Below, one piece after another: positions 43,864 through 53,129 of a stretch of 64,000 bases of DNA (position 1 is its first letter; every line of letters begins with the position of its first letter). The stretch covers positions 105,394 to 169,393 of the forward strand of contig CANMBE010000003.1 of the NCBI GenBank assembly GCA_947495975.1. Direction: 5' to 3'. The position numbers were made by a program, and so were the translations under genes. Origin of the DNA: Ignavibacteria bacterium (GTDB lineage: Bacteria > Bacteroidota > Ignavibacteria > Kapaibacteriales > Kapaibacteriaceae). The notes beneath the pieces are model-generated. The model made no database searches and was not told the origin of the DNA. It saw only the letters and a program-made list of their open reading frames with translations.

Positions 43864-45227
43864 TCTTTTCCTCCGTTAAGCGCATCCATTTTGTTGGTAT
43901 CGGCGGCATGGGCATGAGTGGCATTGCCGAGATATTGATGTCTCAAGGGTTCATCGTGAGCGGCTCTGATCTGCACAAGAGCGAAATAACAGAACACCTT
44001 GCATCGCTTGGCGCACGCATGTGTATTGGACATGATGCGGCACACATTGCTGATGCCGAAGTAGTTGTGTATTCCAGTGCTGTGAAGCCTCTTGATAACC
44101 CAGAAACTGTGGCAGCGTTGGAACGCAAGGTGCCGATTATTCGCCGCGCAGAAATGCTCAGCGAAGTCTCGCGACTTAAATATTGTCTTGCCATTGCCGG
44201 TACGCACGGCAAAACAACAACAACCTCCATGTGTGGTCACGTCATGATGAAGGCCAGCATGGACCCAACAGTAATCGTGGGAGGTAGGCTAAAGGGGCTT
44301 GGCGGAACAAATGCACGGCTAGGCAAGGGCGATTGGATTGTCTTAGAAGCCGATGAATACGATCGGTCATTCTTACAGCTCCTTCCAACCATTGCAGTTA
44401 TCACAAACGTTGAGGCTGATCATCTTGATATTTACAGCGACCTAGATGACATCAAGGGCGCGTTTGTTGAGTTCGCTAACAAGGTGCCTTTCTACGGCAC
44501 CGCCTGCGTCTGCCTAGATGATCCAGGCGTGCGAGCAATCCTGCCCTCGATAAAGCGTGTTGTGGTAACGTACGGACTGTCAGCTCAGTGCGACGTTCGT
44601 GCAGATGACATCACCTTTAACGAGCGCTCTTCCAGGTTCACACTCATTTATAATGACAGCCCTCTTGGAGAAATCGAACTCAATGTGCCGGGCGATCACA
44701 ACATTAGAAATTCACTAGCTGCCTGCGCAATAGGATTGTTGTGCGACATCCCTTTTGAGGTCATTCGGGATGGCCTTGCAGATTTTGGGGGTGTGTACAG
44801 GAGATTTGAAATTAAAGGTGAGAAAGGGGGCATCTTGGTCATTGATGACTACGCGCATCACCCTACCGAGATAAAGGCCACACTGGCGGCAGCACGCCGA
44901 GGGTGGAAAAGGCGCATCGTGGCCGTCTTTCAGCCCCATACATATACCCGAACTCGGGACTTTTACGCCGAGTTTGCCACGTCATTTGACGACGCTGATG
45001 TACTCATTCTCACCGACGTCTATCCTGCCCGCGAAGCCCCTATTGAAGGCATCACTGGGAAGCTTATAGCAGATGCTGCAAGGGATGCTGGGCACCGCAA
45101 CGTGCACTATGTGGCGGATAAGGATGACGTGCCCGCCCTCCTCAAAGACCTTGTTTCTGAGGGCGATTTGGTACTTACCATGGGGGCTGGCGACATCTGG
45201 GAGGTAACGATGTCATTCGTTGGCTGA
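43860..45227 (+). CDS. murC: UDP-N-acetylmuramate--L-alanine ligase
   Basis: Peptidoglycan precursor ligase (455 residues). N-terminal HFVGIGGMGMSGIAEIL, ATP loop AGTHGKTTTTSM, ADEYDRSF, TNVEADHLD, and DDYAHHPTEI are all present. It is separated from the usual dcw (mur/fts) cluster, here lying between a nitrilase and periplasmic chaperones. Confidence 0.96.
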   Translation: MIFSSVKRIHFVGIGGMGMSGIAEILMSQGFIVSGSDLHKSEITEHLASLGARMCIGHDAAHIADAEVVVYSSAVKPLDNPETVAALERKVPIIRRAEMLSEVSRLKYCLAIAGTHGKTTTTSMCGHVMMKASMDPTVIVGGRLKGLGGTNARLGKGDWIVLEADEYDRSFLQLLPTIAVITNVEADHLDIYSDLDDIKGAFVEFANKVPFYGTACVCLDDPGVRAILPSIKRVVVTYGLSAQCDVRADDITFNERSSRFTLIYNDSPLGEIELNVPGDHNIRNSLAACAIGLLCDIPFEVIRDGLADFGGVYRRFEIKGEKGGILVIDDYAHHPTEIKATLAAARRGWKRRIVAVFQPHTYTRTRDFYAEFATSFDDADVLILTDVYPAREAPIEGITGKLIADAARDAGHRNVHYVADKDDVPALLKDLVSEGDLVLTMGAGDIWEVTMSFVG

Positions 45228-45228
45228 C

Positions 45229-45236
45229 TATTTTTG
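45229..45236 (+). promoter_or_regulatory. -7 box TATTTTTG before the PPIase gene
   Basis: Exact TAnnTTTG immediately after the murC stop, leaving a leader of about 50 nt before the parvulin-repeat gene. Confidence 0.4.
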
Positions 45237-45291
45237 TGACTCGGGCGTCTGTGACGATCGTTTCTACTCACAATCTCAGCGAACCTATTCA

Positions 45292-47436
45292 ATGACGTTA
45301 GCCGCCATGACGAGTATTTCTCGTGCTCTCTCGATTGCAGTTTGTCTCGTTTGCCTCGTATCTGTTACGTCGGCACAAAAAAGTAAAAAGTCTACTCCCT
45401 TAACAAAAACTTCGCCTCCTGCGGCATCGGTTGTGATAGCCACAGTTGGAGATGAGAGAATCTTTCTCGCCGATGTAGAGCGCGCCTATCAGAAGAACCT
45501 TTCTCGCAGGGATACGAAGCTCACATCGGTTGCTCGCGATACTGCGCTAGAATTCTTGCGCCTTTATACGAATTACCGACTCAAGGTTCAAGATGCGCGA
45601 GACAGAGGATTGGAGAGGGACTCCGCGGTAAAAGTAGATCTTGCCAATAACCGCAGACTTCTTTCCGAAACGTTTTTCTATGACAAGGCAATTGCCGACC
45701 AACGCGTAGATCAACTTGCGCGCAGACGCCTAAAGGAAATGCAGATCGGCATAATTCTTTGCGCCATGCCCGATCCAGTAACAAAGCAATGGGATACAAT
45801 CGGAAGCAGAAGAAAGGCCGAGCGAATCATTGCTCAGCTTGCGGCTGGCGCAGATTTTGAAAAGCTTGCACGCGATTCATCAGACGATAAAGAAACAGCA
45901 TCAAGCGGCGGCATGCTTCCATGGATTTCAGGGGGCTCCATTATCAAAGCAGTGGAAGATGAATCATACTCACTGAAGGCTGGTCAAGTATCGCCACAGC
46001 CTGTATCGTCGCGCTTTGGCTTCTTCATTGTAAAAGTTTTTCGCGAAGAGCCCCGAGACATGGTGAAGTTTAGGCACATCCTCCTCACTGCAAAAGAGGA
46101 TAGAGACAGCATCGCAACAGACTTGTTCACAGATACCGTGCTTGCTATTCTCAGAATGAAGCCTGCGCAACAAGCACTTGCACTCCGCGCTCAAGGAATT
46201 GAGCCGAGTGGAGATGCCTTCTCAGATCTTGCCAAAGTGTATTCAGATGATAAGACTTCGGCTGCGAAGGGTGGCTACCTGGGTTCTGCGTATTCGCGCT
46301 CCGGCGGTATGGATGTAAATGGATCCCGACTCGTGCCAGCATTCGAAGCCGGAATCTACAGCCTCAAAGACGGCGAGATATCTGGCAAAGTGAAGACACT
46401 GTACGGTACGCACATCATGGTGCGTGACTCAACAAAGAAACCCGATCAAATCGTTGAACGTGATGCTGCAAAGCGCACCTATCGCAGACTGTACTTTGAA
46501 GAAGACAAAAGGATCGTGCTAGATTCTGTAAAGCGGGTCTATGGATATCAGTGGGTAGACAAGCAGCTCGTGAATTTTATGAGCACTATCGACACCACGA
46601 AGAATACACAAGACACATCTTGGTATAAGAGTGTGACCGCAGTCATTTCAAATGAAGTGATCCACGAAATGCCCCGGGGTCCAATCACAATCGGTCAGTT
46701 CACAGACTCACTCCGTCTTCGTTTAGACATGCGCGGCTACACACTCAATCGTGCTGGTCTAGAGCGTGCGATGAACAAGATCACGGATCCACTTGCACTT
46801 GAACAAGCCACGATGGGTCTTGAAAAACAATACCCCGATTTTGCTTCACTCATGCAAGAATTTAACGATGGGATCTTGCTCTTCAAGGTCGAAGAGAAAG
46901 AAGTATGGAGCAAGTTGCGATTTGACACGGCAGACGCACGCATCTTTTACGATAGCACACGAACACGATGGATGTCCGAACAGAAATACGATCTTACCGA
47001 GATCTATGTTCTAAGTGATTCAATGGCGAAAGCATTAGATACACGCATCCAGAATGGTGAGAACATCGCCGATCTGGCCTCACAGTTTTCACAGCGCGAA
47101 GGTGGCCGCGACAAGAGAGGCGCTCTCTCTGCTGGCTCACCAAAAACATCAAAGCTTGCCCAGAAGATCACTCCAACCACAAAGATTGGCGCCGTGATTG
47201 GCCCATTCCCCATGGATGCTGGCTGGTCCATCATTCGACTTGACGGCATCGTACCGCCGCAACAGAAGTCTTTCGACAATGCTCTTACGGACCTTGCGCC
47301 TGCATATCAAGACGCATTGCAAAAACGACTCACCGAGCAATGGCTGTCTAGTGTACGCGTGTTACACCCAGTAGTTTATGAGAATGCAGTGATCGACAGA
47401 ATCTGGGGCAAGGCTTCATCTGGCAAACGCAAATGA
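45292..47436 (+). CDS. Periplasmic parvulin-repeat peptidyl-prolyl isomerase
   Basis: About 714 residues with a signal peptide (LSIAVCLVCLVSVTSAQ) and a SurA-like chaperone N-domain (VATVGDERIFLADVERAY). Parvulin-type regions: one around the AERIIAQLAAGADFEKLARDSSDD segment (cut here as AGADFEKLARDSSDD, then SRFGFFIVKV), one after FRHILLTAKE (YSDDKTSAAKGGYLG), and a third degenerate one near the C-terminus (LASQFSQREGG, GWSIIRLDG). Probably folds outer-membrane proteins. ATG at 45292 chosen; 45307 is also possible. Overlaps the next SurA-like gene. Confidence 0.85.
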   Translation: MTLAAMTSISRALSIAVCLVCLVSVTSAQKSKKSTPLTKTSPPAASVVIATVGDERIFLADVERAYQKNLSRRDTKLTSVARDTALEFLRLYTNYRLKVQDARDRGLERDSAVKVDLANNRRLLSETFFYDKAIADQRVDQLARRRLKEMQIGIILCAMPDPVTKQWDTIGSRRKAERIIAQLAAGADFEKLARDSSDDKETASSGGMLPWISGGSIIKAVEDESYSLKAGQVSPQPVSSRFGFFIVKVFREEPRDMVKFRHILLTAKEDRDSIATDLFTDTVLAILRMKPAQQALALRAQGIEPSGDAFSDLAKVYSDDKTSAAKGGYLGSAYSRSGGMDVNGSRLVPAFEAGIYSLKDGEISGKVKTLYGTHIMVRDSTKKPDQIVERDAAKRTYRRLYFEEDKRIVLDSVKRVYGYQWVDKQLVNFMSTIDTTKNTQDTSWYKSVTAVISNEVIHEMPRGPITIGQFTDSLRLRLDMRGYTLNRAGLERAMNKITDPLALEQATMGLEKQYPDFASLMQEFNDGILLFKVEEKEVWSKLRFDTADARIFYDSTRTRWMSEQKYDLTEIYVLSDSMAKALDTRIQNGENIADLASQFSQREGGRDKRGALSAGSPKTSKLAQKITPTTKIGAVIGPFPMDAGWSIIRLDGIVPPQQKSFDNALTDLAPAYQDALQKRLTEQWLSSVRVLHPVVYENAVIDRIWGKASSGKRK

Positions 47437-48725
47437 CAATTCCCATGCGCACACTCTTGGCAATTGTCGGTTTTGTCCTTCTCGTTGGGTCAAGCGCTAC
47501 TCTTATAGCGCAGGATTCAATGGAGGGCATCGTTGCCGTGGTGGGTCGCGAGATTGTTCTTAAATCCGACATTGATGGCCAAATGGAGATCCTCGTGCAA
47601 CGGGACGCTCGCGTAGACCGTAAAGACGCCCGCCTGCGCCAAGCAATTCTTGACCAACTCATCAACGAACGATTAATGATGACCAAGGCAGTAGAGGACA
47701 GCATTGAGGTTACGGACGAAGAGATTTCGCAGCGCATGGAATACCAAATTCAGACACTTATCCAGCAATTTGGTTCAGAGAAACGCATCGAAGATCTCTA
47801 TGGAATGAGCATGACCAAGATCCGTAGAGAGTTCCGCGATGAGATTCGCAAGCGCCTACTTGTTGAAAAAATTCAACAACGGCAATTCGGTCAGACCAAA
47901 GCATCCCGTGCAGACATCGAATTGTTCTATTCGCGCTATCGCGATTCATTACCACAGATTCCTGAGCGCATTGACCTCTATCACATCGTAAAGTACGTGC
48001 AGGCATCTGCTGAAAAAACCAAGGAAGCGTATAACCTCACGCTGCGCATTCGCGATTCGATTTCTAAAGGGGGTTCCTTCAGCGATTTTGCCCGCAGATA
48101 TTCCGGCGATCCAATTTCTGCATCAAACGGCGGCGACCTTGGATCTGTTGACAAAGGCAAATTTGTGCCTGCCTTTGAGGCAGCTGCTTTCGGTCTGCAG
48201 CCCGATGAGATTTCGCAACCAGTGGAAACTCCTTTCGGTTGGCACTTGATACAGCTTATTAGCAAGACCACATCTTCCATCAACACAAGACACATCCTCA
48301 TTCGGGCATCGCAAAGCGATGAAGATAGAGATACAGCAACAGCCCGACTCGTCAGCTTAAAGTCGCGCGTTGAAAATGCCGAGAGCTTTGAGGCATTAGC
48401 GCGTGAATTCAGCGACGAAAAAGAGACTCAAGGTTTTGGTGGAGCCATGGGTCAGATGGAAATAACAAACCTGCCCGAAGAAATGCGTGCTACCCTCATC
48501 GCTCTTAAAGACGGTGGTGTTTCAGAGCCCATGCCATACGCTGCTGACCCAACCAAGCCTGGCTTTCACATCCTCTACCGCAAACGCATGATAGCCTCAC
48601 ACGCACCAACCATTGATGCAGACTACAAGCAACTAGAACAAATGGCCTCGTATGAGAAAAAGCAACGCCTCGAACAAGAGTGGATGCTGAAACTGAGGAG
48701 AGAATTGTACTGGGAAGTGAGATAG
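47433..48725 (+). CDS. SurA-like periplasmic chaperone/PPIase
   Basis: A 430-residue protein with signal peptide (LLAIVGFVLLVGSSATLIAQ), SurA N-domain (MEGIVAVVGREIVLKSDIDG cut as IVAVVGREIVLKSDID) and two parvulin domains (FARRYSGDPISASNGGDLG; HILIRASQSDEDR with GAMGQME). Coupled to the upstream parvulin protein by ATGA overlap. Together they probably serve outer-membrane protein biogenesis with the BamD-like lipoprotein a few genes on. Confidence 0.88.
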   Translation: MTIPMRTLLAIVGFVLLVGSSATLIAQDSMEGIVAVVGREIVLKSDIDGQMEILVQRDARVDRKDARLRQAILDQLINERLMMTKAVEDSIEVTDEEISQRMEYQIQTLIQQFGSEKRIEDLYGMSMTKIRREFRDEIRKRLLVEKIQQRQFGQTKASRADIELFYSRYRDSLPQIPERIDLYHIVKYVQASAEKTKEAYNLTLRIRDSISKGGSFSDFARRYSGDPISASNGGDLGSVDKGKFVPAFEAAAFGLQPDEISQPVETPFGWHLIQLISKTTSSINTRHILIRASQSDEDRDTATARLVSLKSRVENAESFEALAREFSDEKETQGFGGAMGQMEITNLPEEMRATLIALKDGGVSEPMPYAADPTKPGFHILYRKRMIASHAPTIDADYKQLEQMASYEKKQRLEQEWMLKLRRELYWEVR

Positions 48726-48756
48726 TTGGTTCATGGGTTGTACCTCATCTTGAATG

Positions 48757-48776
48757 AACCCATTAACTCATTAACT
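48757..48776. repeat. Short 8-bp-period array, CCCATTAA-type
   Basis: CCCATTAA then CTCATTAA then CTTT: the reverse complement of GTTAATGA/GTTAATGG. Degenerate related text (GGTTCATGGGTT) precedes it. The last unit merges into the TAACTTTG box of the next gene. Confidence 0.75.
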
Positions 48777-48779
48777 TTG
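48772..48779 (+). promoter_or_regulatory. -7 box TAACTTTG, 3 nt before ATG
   Basis: Identical to the tRNA-Arg box; implies a leaderless transcript for the membrane protein-orf-era run. Confidence 0.5.
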
Positions 48780-48782
48780 CCT

Positions 48783-49334
48783 ATGTCCTTCTCTTCCTGG
48801 CCCTTTAGGGTCTGCCTTACGTTGTTTACTCTTGGCGGTGTAGTATGGCTTGGGGCAAGCGTTGCCCGCATGGTGGTGGGATTTGACGTCTTTCTTACAG
48901 GCACGTTGGACTTTAAGCCGACGCAATCGGAATCAGTGCGGTTGCACACCATTTGGTTGTTTACATTACTGGGTGGGTGGACTGGCTGGTCTTTCCTAAC
49001 GTGCACAGTTGGCGGTCTTGGCACGGCCATTATCGCATGGAAGTCTTTTCGCTCGCACGGCTGGTTGTTGATGTCAGCCATTCTACTTGTTCTACTCATT
49101 CCTGTGCAAGCGTATGTGGCTTGGGAAGATTATAGACTGTGGACATTCTTCGATAGAGTAACGGGGATGCCTTTTGCTCAGCCATCAGAAATTATTGGTG
49201 TGTTTCTTCATCGATACACGAACACGGCTGTGAACATTATGCTTGGCATGTCGCTCTTGGCAGCGCTTACAATTATTCTGTTTTGCACCCTTCGCCCCTT
49301 ACAAAAACAAAAACTGGATAGCACAAAAGCATGA
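48783..49334 (+). CDS. Integral membrane protein, about four TM helices
   Basis: A 183-residue protein with hydrophobic segments VCLTLFTLGGVVWLGASVA, a second around LFTLLGGWTGWSFLTCTVGG, a third LLMSAILLVLLIPVQAYVA and a fourth ending LLAALTIILFCTL. No catalytic motif seen; unknown function. Overlaps the next gene by 4 nt. Confidence 0.7.
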   Translation: MSFSSWPFRVCLTLFTLGGVVWLGASVARMVVGFDVFLTGTLDFKPTQSESVRLHTIWLFTLLGGWTGWSFLTCTVGGLGTAIIAWKSFRSHGWLLMSAILLVLLIPVQAYVAWEDYRLWTFFDRVTGMPFAQPSEIIGVFLHRYTNTAVNIMLGMSLLAALTIILFCTLRPLQKQKLDSTKA

Positions 49335-49636
49335 AGGCAGATAAGCTTCTCGACGAACTCATGGAACTTGCAAAAAGTCTCGACTACACTGTACGAAGAG
49401 AAACAGGTACGTTTCGTGGTGGCGCATGCGTTGTTCATGAACAGCGATTGATCATTCTCAATAGATCAATGCCCCCAGAAGCAGCATCTGTAATTCTTGC
49501 GCGTGCTTTGAGCAGGATCACCCCTGCTGATCAATTCTTGAAGCCAGCAGTGCGCGAGATCATTGAACGCGAGAGTGCGTGGATTACGGCGCATCCATAC
49601 ATTACTTTTCAACCGCTACCAACAGAATCAGCGTGA
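49331..49636 (+). CDS. Small hypothetical protein, 101 residues
   Basis: Starts MKADKLLDELMELAKSL; mixed alpha/beta with a RRETGTFRGGACVVHEQ strand pair. No domain recognised. Lies between a membrane protein and era, overlapping both (4 nt), so it is likely expressed. Function unknown. Confidence 0.7.
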   Translation: MKADKLLDELMELAKSLDYTVRRETGTFRGGACVVHEQRLIILNRSMPPEAASVILARALSRITPADQFLKPAVREIIERESAWITAHPYITFQPLPTESA

Positions 49637-50523
49637 CGCGCTGTGCAACGGTTGCCTTAGTTGGCAGACCAAACGCGGGAAAATCAACGCTGTTGAATGC
49701 AATCCTCAGAATGCACCTAAGCATCGTTACGAATAAACCACAGACTACACGCAAACGTGTTCTTGGGATTCACACTGAAGATGACTCACAACTGATCTTC
49801 CTTGATACACCTGGACTACTTGCACCGAAGTATCAGATGCAGAAGGCCATGATGGGCTACGTGGATGAATCACTTGATGCGGCAGACATCATATGCATCA
49901 TCGTAGATGTGAAGAAAGCATTTGAGCGGGGCACCATCATTGACCCAATGTGGTCCGATGCAATTCAAAAACGCAAAAGCCCAACTATTCTCGTGCTTAA
50001 TAAAATGGACATGCTTGGTGTACCGAAGGAGGCAATGGTCCTGATGGAGCAAGCGCGATTGAGCGGACTCTTTCAGCAGGCAATTGCAATAAGCGCCAAG
50101 GACAACACTTTTGTCGAAGACCTCGTTGCATTGTTGCGCCAGCTCTCCCCTGAAGCCCCTTTTGAATATGATTCAGAAATTGTTTCGGATCAGTCAGAGC
50201 GATTCTTTGTGGCTGAGTTCATCCGCGAAGCCATCTTCAAACAATTTTCTGAAGAGATCCCATACGCCGCCGATGTGATGATTGCTGAGTTTAAGGAGCG
50301 TGAAGGGGGCAAGTGGTACATCGCGGCCGACATCATGGTTGAACGCGAGAATCAGAAAGCGATCTTGATTGGTGCTAAAGGTGGTGCCTTAAAGCAGGTT
50401 GGCGAGGTCTCTAGAGCTACCATCGAGAAGCACTTGGGTCGGCCCGTTTATCTTGAGCTTTATGTCAAAGTCCGCAATGATTGGCGCAATGATCGCACTC
50501 AATTAGCCAGTCTTGGATACTGA
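49633..50523 (+). CDS. era: GTPase Era
   Basis: Ribosome-assembly GTPase (296 residues). G1 GRPNAGKS at 11-18, G2 TTRKRVLGI region, G3 DTPGL, G4 NKMD, G5 SAKDN. The C-terminal KH domain shows IAADIMVERENQKAILIGAKGG (cut as VERENQKAILIGAKGG). GTG start overlapping the upstream TGA was chosen; other starts would add a foreign N-terminus. Confidence 0.96.
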   Translation: MTRCATVALVGRPNAGKSTLLNAILRMHLSIVTNKPQTTRKRVLGIHTEDDSQLIFLDTPGLLAPKYQMQKAMMGYVDESLDAADIICIIVDVKKAFERGTIIDPMWSDAIQKRKSPTILVLNKMDMLGVPKEAMVLMEQARLSGLFQQAIAISAKDNTFVEDLVALLRQLSPEAPFEYDSEIVSDQSERFFVAEFIREAIFKQFSEEIPYAADVMIAEFKEREGGKWYIAADIMVERENQKAILIGAKGGALKQVGEVSRATIEKHLGRPVYLELYVKVRNDWRNDRTQLASLGY

Positions 50524-50549
50524 AGCTGATACGAAGCGTTGCTATCTGT

Positions 50550-50557
50550 TATCTTTG
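50550..50557 (+). promoter_or_regulatory. -7 box TATCTTTG for the BamD-like gene
   Basis: TATCTTTGC, 6 nt from the ATG, 27 nt after the era stop; predicts a leaderless mRNA. Confidence 0.6.
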
Positions 50558-50563
50558 CGGTCT

Positions 50564-51310
50564 ATGCCTGCCCCCTACCAATACCTCCTGGCCCTCGTAG
50601 CTGTCATTTTCCTTTCATGTTCTTCAGCAGAAGAGACAAGAAAACAGAGGACTGTTGAAGACGTATGGATTGTGGCAAAGAAAGCATTTGACAACGGCGA
50701 ATGGATTGAGGCGCAGACGCAGCTTGAAGTGATCAAACTTCAGTACCCTGCCTCGCAGTATGCAGATGATGCGCAGTTCCTTATTGCAGAGATCAGCTTT
50801 GAGCGCAGTGAATACATAATCGCTGCGTTTGGATATAGCATGGTGAGGCGCTCGTATCCATCAAGTGAGTATGTGCGTGTGGCGATGTACAAGACTGGAC
50901 TGTGCTACGACAAAATCTCTTTACCCGCAGATCGCGATCAAGAAAATACTCGGAAGGCAATTCAGGCGTACTCAGACTACCAAGCCGTCTACATGCAAGA
51001 CTCGCTAACGCGTGAAGCTTCGATGCGCGTGCGCGATTTGCGCGATAGACTTGCAGAGCGCAACTGGGTTATTGCCGAGCACTATATGCGCACGTTGGCG
51101 CGTAAAGCAACGATTGCACACCTCGATGCAATCATCGAAGATTTTCCAGATTCAAAGTGGCTAGAACAAGCCATTGTTCTTAAGCTAGAGATTTTACTAT
51201 TCCAGAAAAAGAGTGACGACGCACGATCGCTTATTGCAACGTACCGTAGATCAGTGAAAGACCCTCGGATGAAATCTGAGGTTGACAAACTTGAACAAGG
51301 ACTTCCATGA
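50564..51310 (+). CDS. BamD-like outer-membrane assembly lipoprotein
   Basis: A 248-residue lipoprotein with lipobox FLSC (Cys19) and several TPR-like repeats (AKKAFDNGEWIEAQTQLE, YADDAQFLIAEI, AIQAYSDYQAVYM). The layout and length match BamD, the essential lipoprotein of the BAM complex. Overlaps the thioesterase gene by 4 nt. Confidence 0.85.
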   Translation: MPAPYQYLLALVAVIFLSCSSAEETRKQRTVEDVWIVAKKAFDNGEWIEAQTQLEVIKLQYPASQYADDAQFLIAEISFERSEYIIAAFGYSMVRRSYPSSEYVRVAMYKTGLCYDKISLPADRDQENTRKAIQAYSDYQAVYMQDSLTREASMRVRDLRDRLAERNWVIAEHYMRTLARKATIAHLDAIIEDFPDSKWLEQAIVLKLEILLFQKKSDDARSLIATYRRSVKDPRMKSEVDKLEQGLP

Positions 51311-51786
51311 AAACGCCAGCAGACAGTGTAGTTGTGATGACAGAGCTTGTACTTCCAAACGATACGAACTTTTTGGGCAACCTCTTGGGTGGCAGGCTTA
51401 TGCACTGGGTTGACATTGCAGCAGCATTGAGCGCTCAACGTCATAGCAGCAAGGTCTGTGTTACTGCATCTGTAGACGAGATCAGCTTTAAGGAGCCAAT
51501 TAAGCTGGGTCACGTTGTACACATTCGCTCTGTCCTTACGCGCGCATTCCGCACGTCGATGGAAATCTATGTTGAAGTTGATCGCGAAGATCCCATCCAC
51601 GGCATGCGTACGCGTACATCCGAAGCGTACCTCACGTTTGTTGCCATTGATCAATATGGCAAGCCCCTTATCGCACCTCAACTAGAGCCTGCAACAGATG
51701 AAGACAGGTTGCGGTATGAAGAAGCGGCAATCCGACGAGAGAATCGCCTACGTGTGCGCGAGACCATGAAGGCCCTGCGCGGATGA
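51307..51786 (+). CDS. Acyl-CoA thioesterase, hotdog fold (YciA/BACH type)
   Basis: Hotdog-fold thioesterase of 159 residues. The family start (VVVMTELVLPNDTNFLGNLLGG), cut here as MTELVLPNDTN and LGNLLGGRLMHWVD, contains the Asn/Asp catalytic region, and VDEISFKEPIKLG is diagnostic of the acyl-CoA hydrolase family. Hydrolyses acyl-CoAs; specificity unknown. Overlaps the next gene by 4 nt. Confidence 0.88.
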   Translation: MKTPADSVVVMTELVLPNDTNFLGNLLGGRLMHWVDIAAALSAQRHSSKVCVTASVDEISFKEPIKLGHVVHIRSVLTRAFRTSMEIYVEVDREDPIHGMRTRTSEAYLTFVAIDQYGKPLIAPQLEPATDEDRLRYEEAAIRRENRLRVRETMKALRG

Positions 51787-53063
51787 TTGGCCACATACTC
51801 GTTTGTATTCTCTTGGCATCATCTGCATGCATGTCACAAGATGAGATACCAACGGTACGTATGATTCGTGCATATGGAGCGAACAATGAAATGCTTCCAC
51901 CGATTGTGATGCTTAACAGTGAATTAGAGCATGACGTTGGTTCATCGTATGCAACTATTGAGTTTGACCTAACAGCCCCAACAATTCCAAACGTCTATGC
52001 ACGTGCAACGCATTGCACAGCAGATTGGCGTCCAGACGAAAATGGTTTTCTGACTGACATCACCAATCGTACAAGTATTGTTGATTGGACACTTGCGCCC
52101 GAGCGATCGAAATATTTCAAGTATCGCGGCAAGATTAAAATTCCGAATGAGCAGACAACGCTAAAGTTCAGCGGTAACTGGCTTATCACATTATATGATC
52201 TCAACACAGATGCAGTGATTGGCACCACGCGTATTTTTGCAGTGAACCAGCGCGCATCGATGATGCTGGCATTCATGACTGACTTCTACGAGCCATTAAA
52301 GCGAGTCAGCTCCATTGCCTACACCATTGAAGCCACTGTTACTGAGCCTAGCGGCAAGCTTCTTACAAACAATGTGCACAACGTATCATTCTATCGCAAC
52401 AACCGATGGAATGAGGCCTTCATTGCTTCTGAACGCGCGTCTTGGAACATAAATCCACGAGGTGTTGGAAGTGCAGTGATCGGGATTTTGCAGGGGGGTA
52501 AGGTGTTCCGTGTTTCACGATTACCAGCGCAGAACGAATATCGCGTGCTCGACCTTTCAGATCAATCACGATACCCGTTTACGGGTCAGCCCGTGCGCAT
52601 GCCACTGAGCGACCTCCGTCGCAATGGAATGTTTATCGAGCGATCAAATGATGGGGCTCTTGTGACGAATATGATATCGTCGCTGTACGATGAGTATGTA
52701 CCCGTAGAAATTCTTTTAGATCCCAATCCCGGCGGTCCAAGCCAAGACGATGTTTTTGTTGTTGGCTCATTCAACAATTGGAAACCCGATCGATCATGGA
52801 TGATGTATTTCGATGAAGAGCTTCGCATGTACCGATGTCGGCAATGGCTTCGTCGTGGCCGCCAGAACTACCTATACGCAACTGGGCGTCTCAGCGCGGA
52901 TAGCGACCAAATCCTTGATCTGTCTTTCGAAGAGTTTGAAGGCAACACAGCTTCTGCCTCAAACAGCTTTGTAGCATTTGCCTATTACAAAGAATTTGAT
53001 TTTGGCGGGTATGATGGAATAGTTGCCGTAACTGCAAGCAATATCTATAGCAATGGGAGATAG
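51783..53063 (+). CDS. DUF5103 protein, type IX secretion plug-like
   Basis: Secreted protein of 426 residues with a short signal peptide (ILVCILLASSACMSQ). The sequence follows the DUF5103 pattern: LNSELEHDVGSSYATIEFDL, ITLYDLN, a middle E-set-like domain with VFVVGSFNNWKPDRSWMM, and a C-terminal FEGNTASASNSFVAFAYYK. This family includes the plug of the T9SS translocon in Bacteroidota. The stop codon is inside a GGAGATAC-type array. Confidence 0.8.
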   Translation: MIGHILVCILLASSACMSQDEIPTVRMIRAYGANNEMLPPIVMLNSELEHDVGSSYATIEFDLTAPTIPNVYARATHCTADWRPDENGFLTDITNRTSIVDWTLAPERSKYFKYRGKIKIPNEQTTLKFSGNWLITLYDLNTDAVIGTTRIFAVNQRASMMLAFMTDFYEPLKRVSSIAYTIEATVTEPSGKLLTNNVHNVSFYRNNRWNEAFIASERASWNINPRGVGSAVIGILQGGKVFRVSRLPAQNEYRVLDLSDQSRYPFTGQPVRMPLSDLRRNGMFIERSNDGALVTNMISSLYDEYVPVEILLDPNPGGPSQDDVFVVGSFNNWKPDRSWMMYFDEELRMYRCRQWLRRGRQNYLYATGRLSADSDQILDLSFEEFEGNTASASNSFVAFAYYKEFDFGGYDGIVAVTASNIYSNGR

Positions 53064-53093
53064 AGAGATGCGGAGAAACGGAGATACGGAGAT
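53054..53093. repeat. 8-bp-period array, GGAGATAC-type
   Basis: Five octamers: GGAGATAG, AGAGATGC, GGAGAAAC, GGAGATAC, GGAGATGT. The first contains the stop codon of the DUF5103 gene; the array ends about 20 nt before the ruvB -7 box. Confidence 0.88.
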
Positions 53094-53114
53094 GTTATCG
53101 CGCACGTTGCTCTG

Positions 53115-53122
53115 TATCTTTG
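53115..53122 (+). promoter_or_regulatory. -7 box TATCTTTG for ruvB
   Basis: TATCTTTGC with 7 nt to the ATG; predicts a leaderless ruvB message. Confidence 0.6.
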
Positions 53123-53129
53123 CATACTC

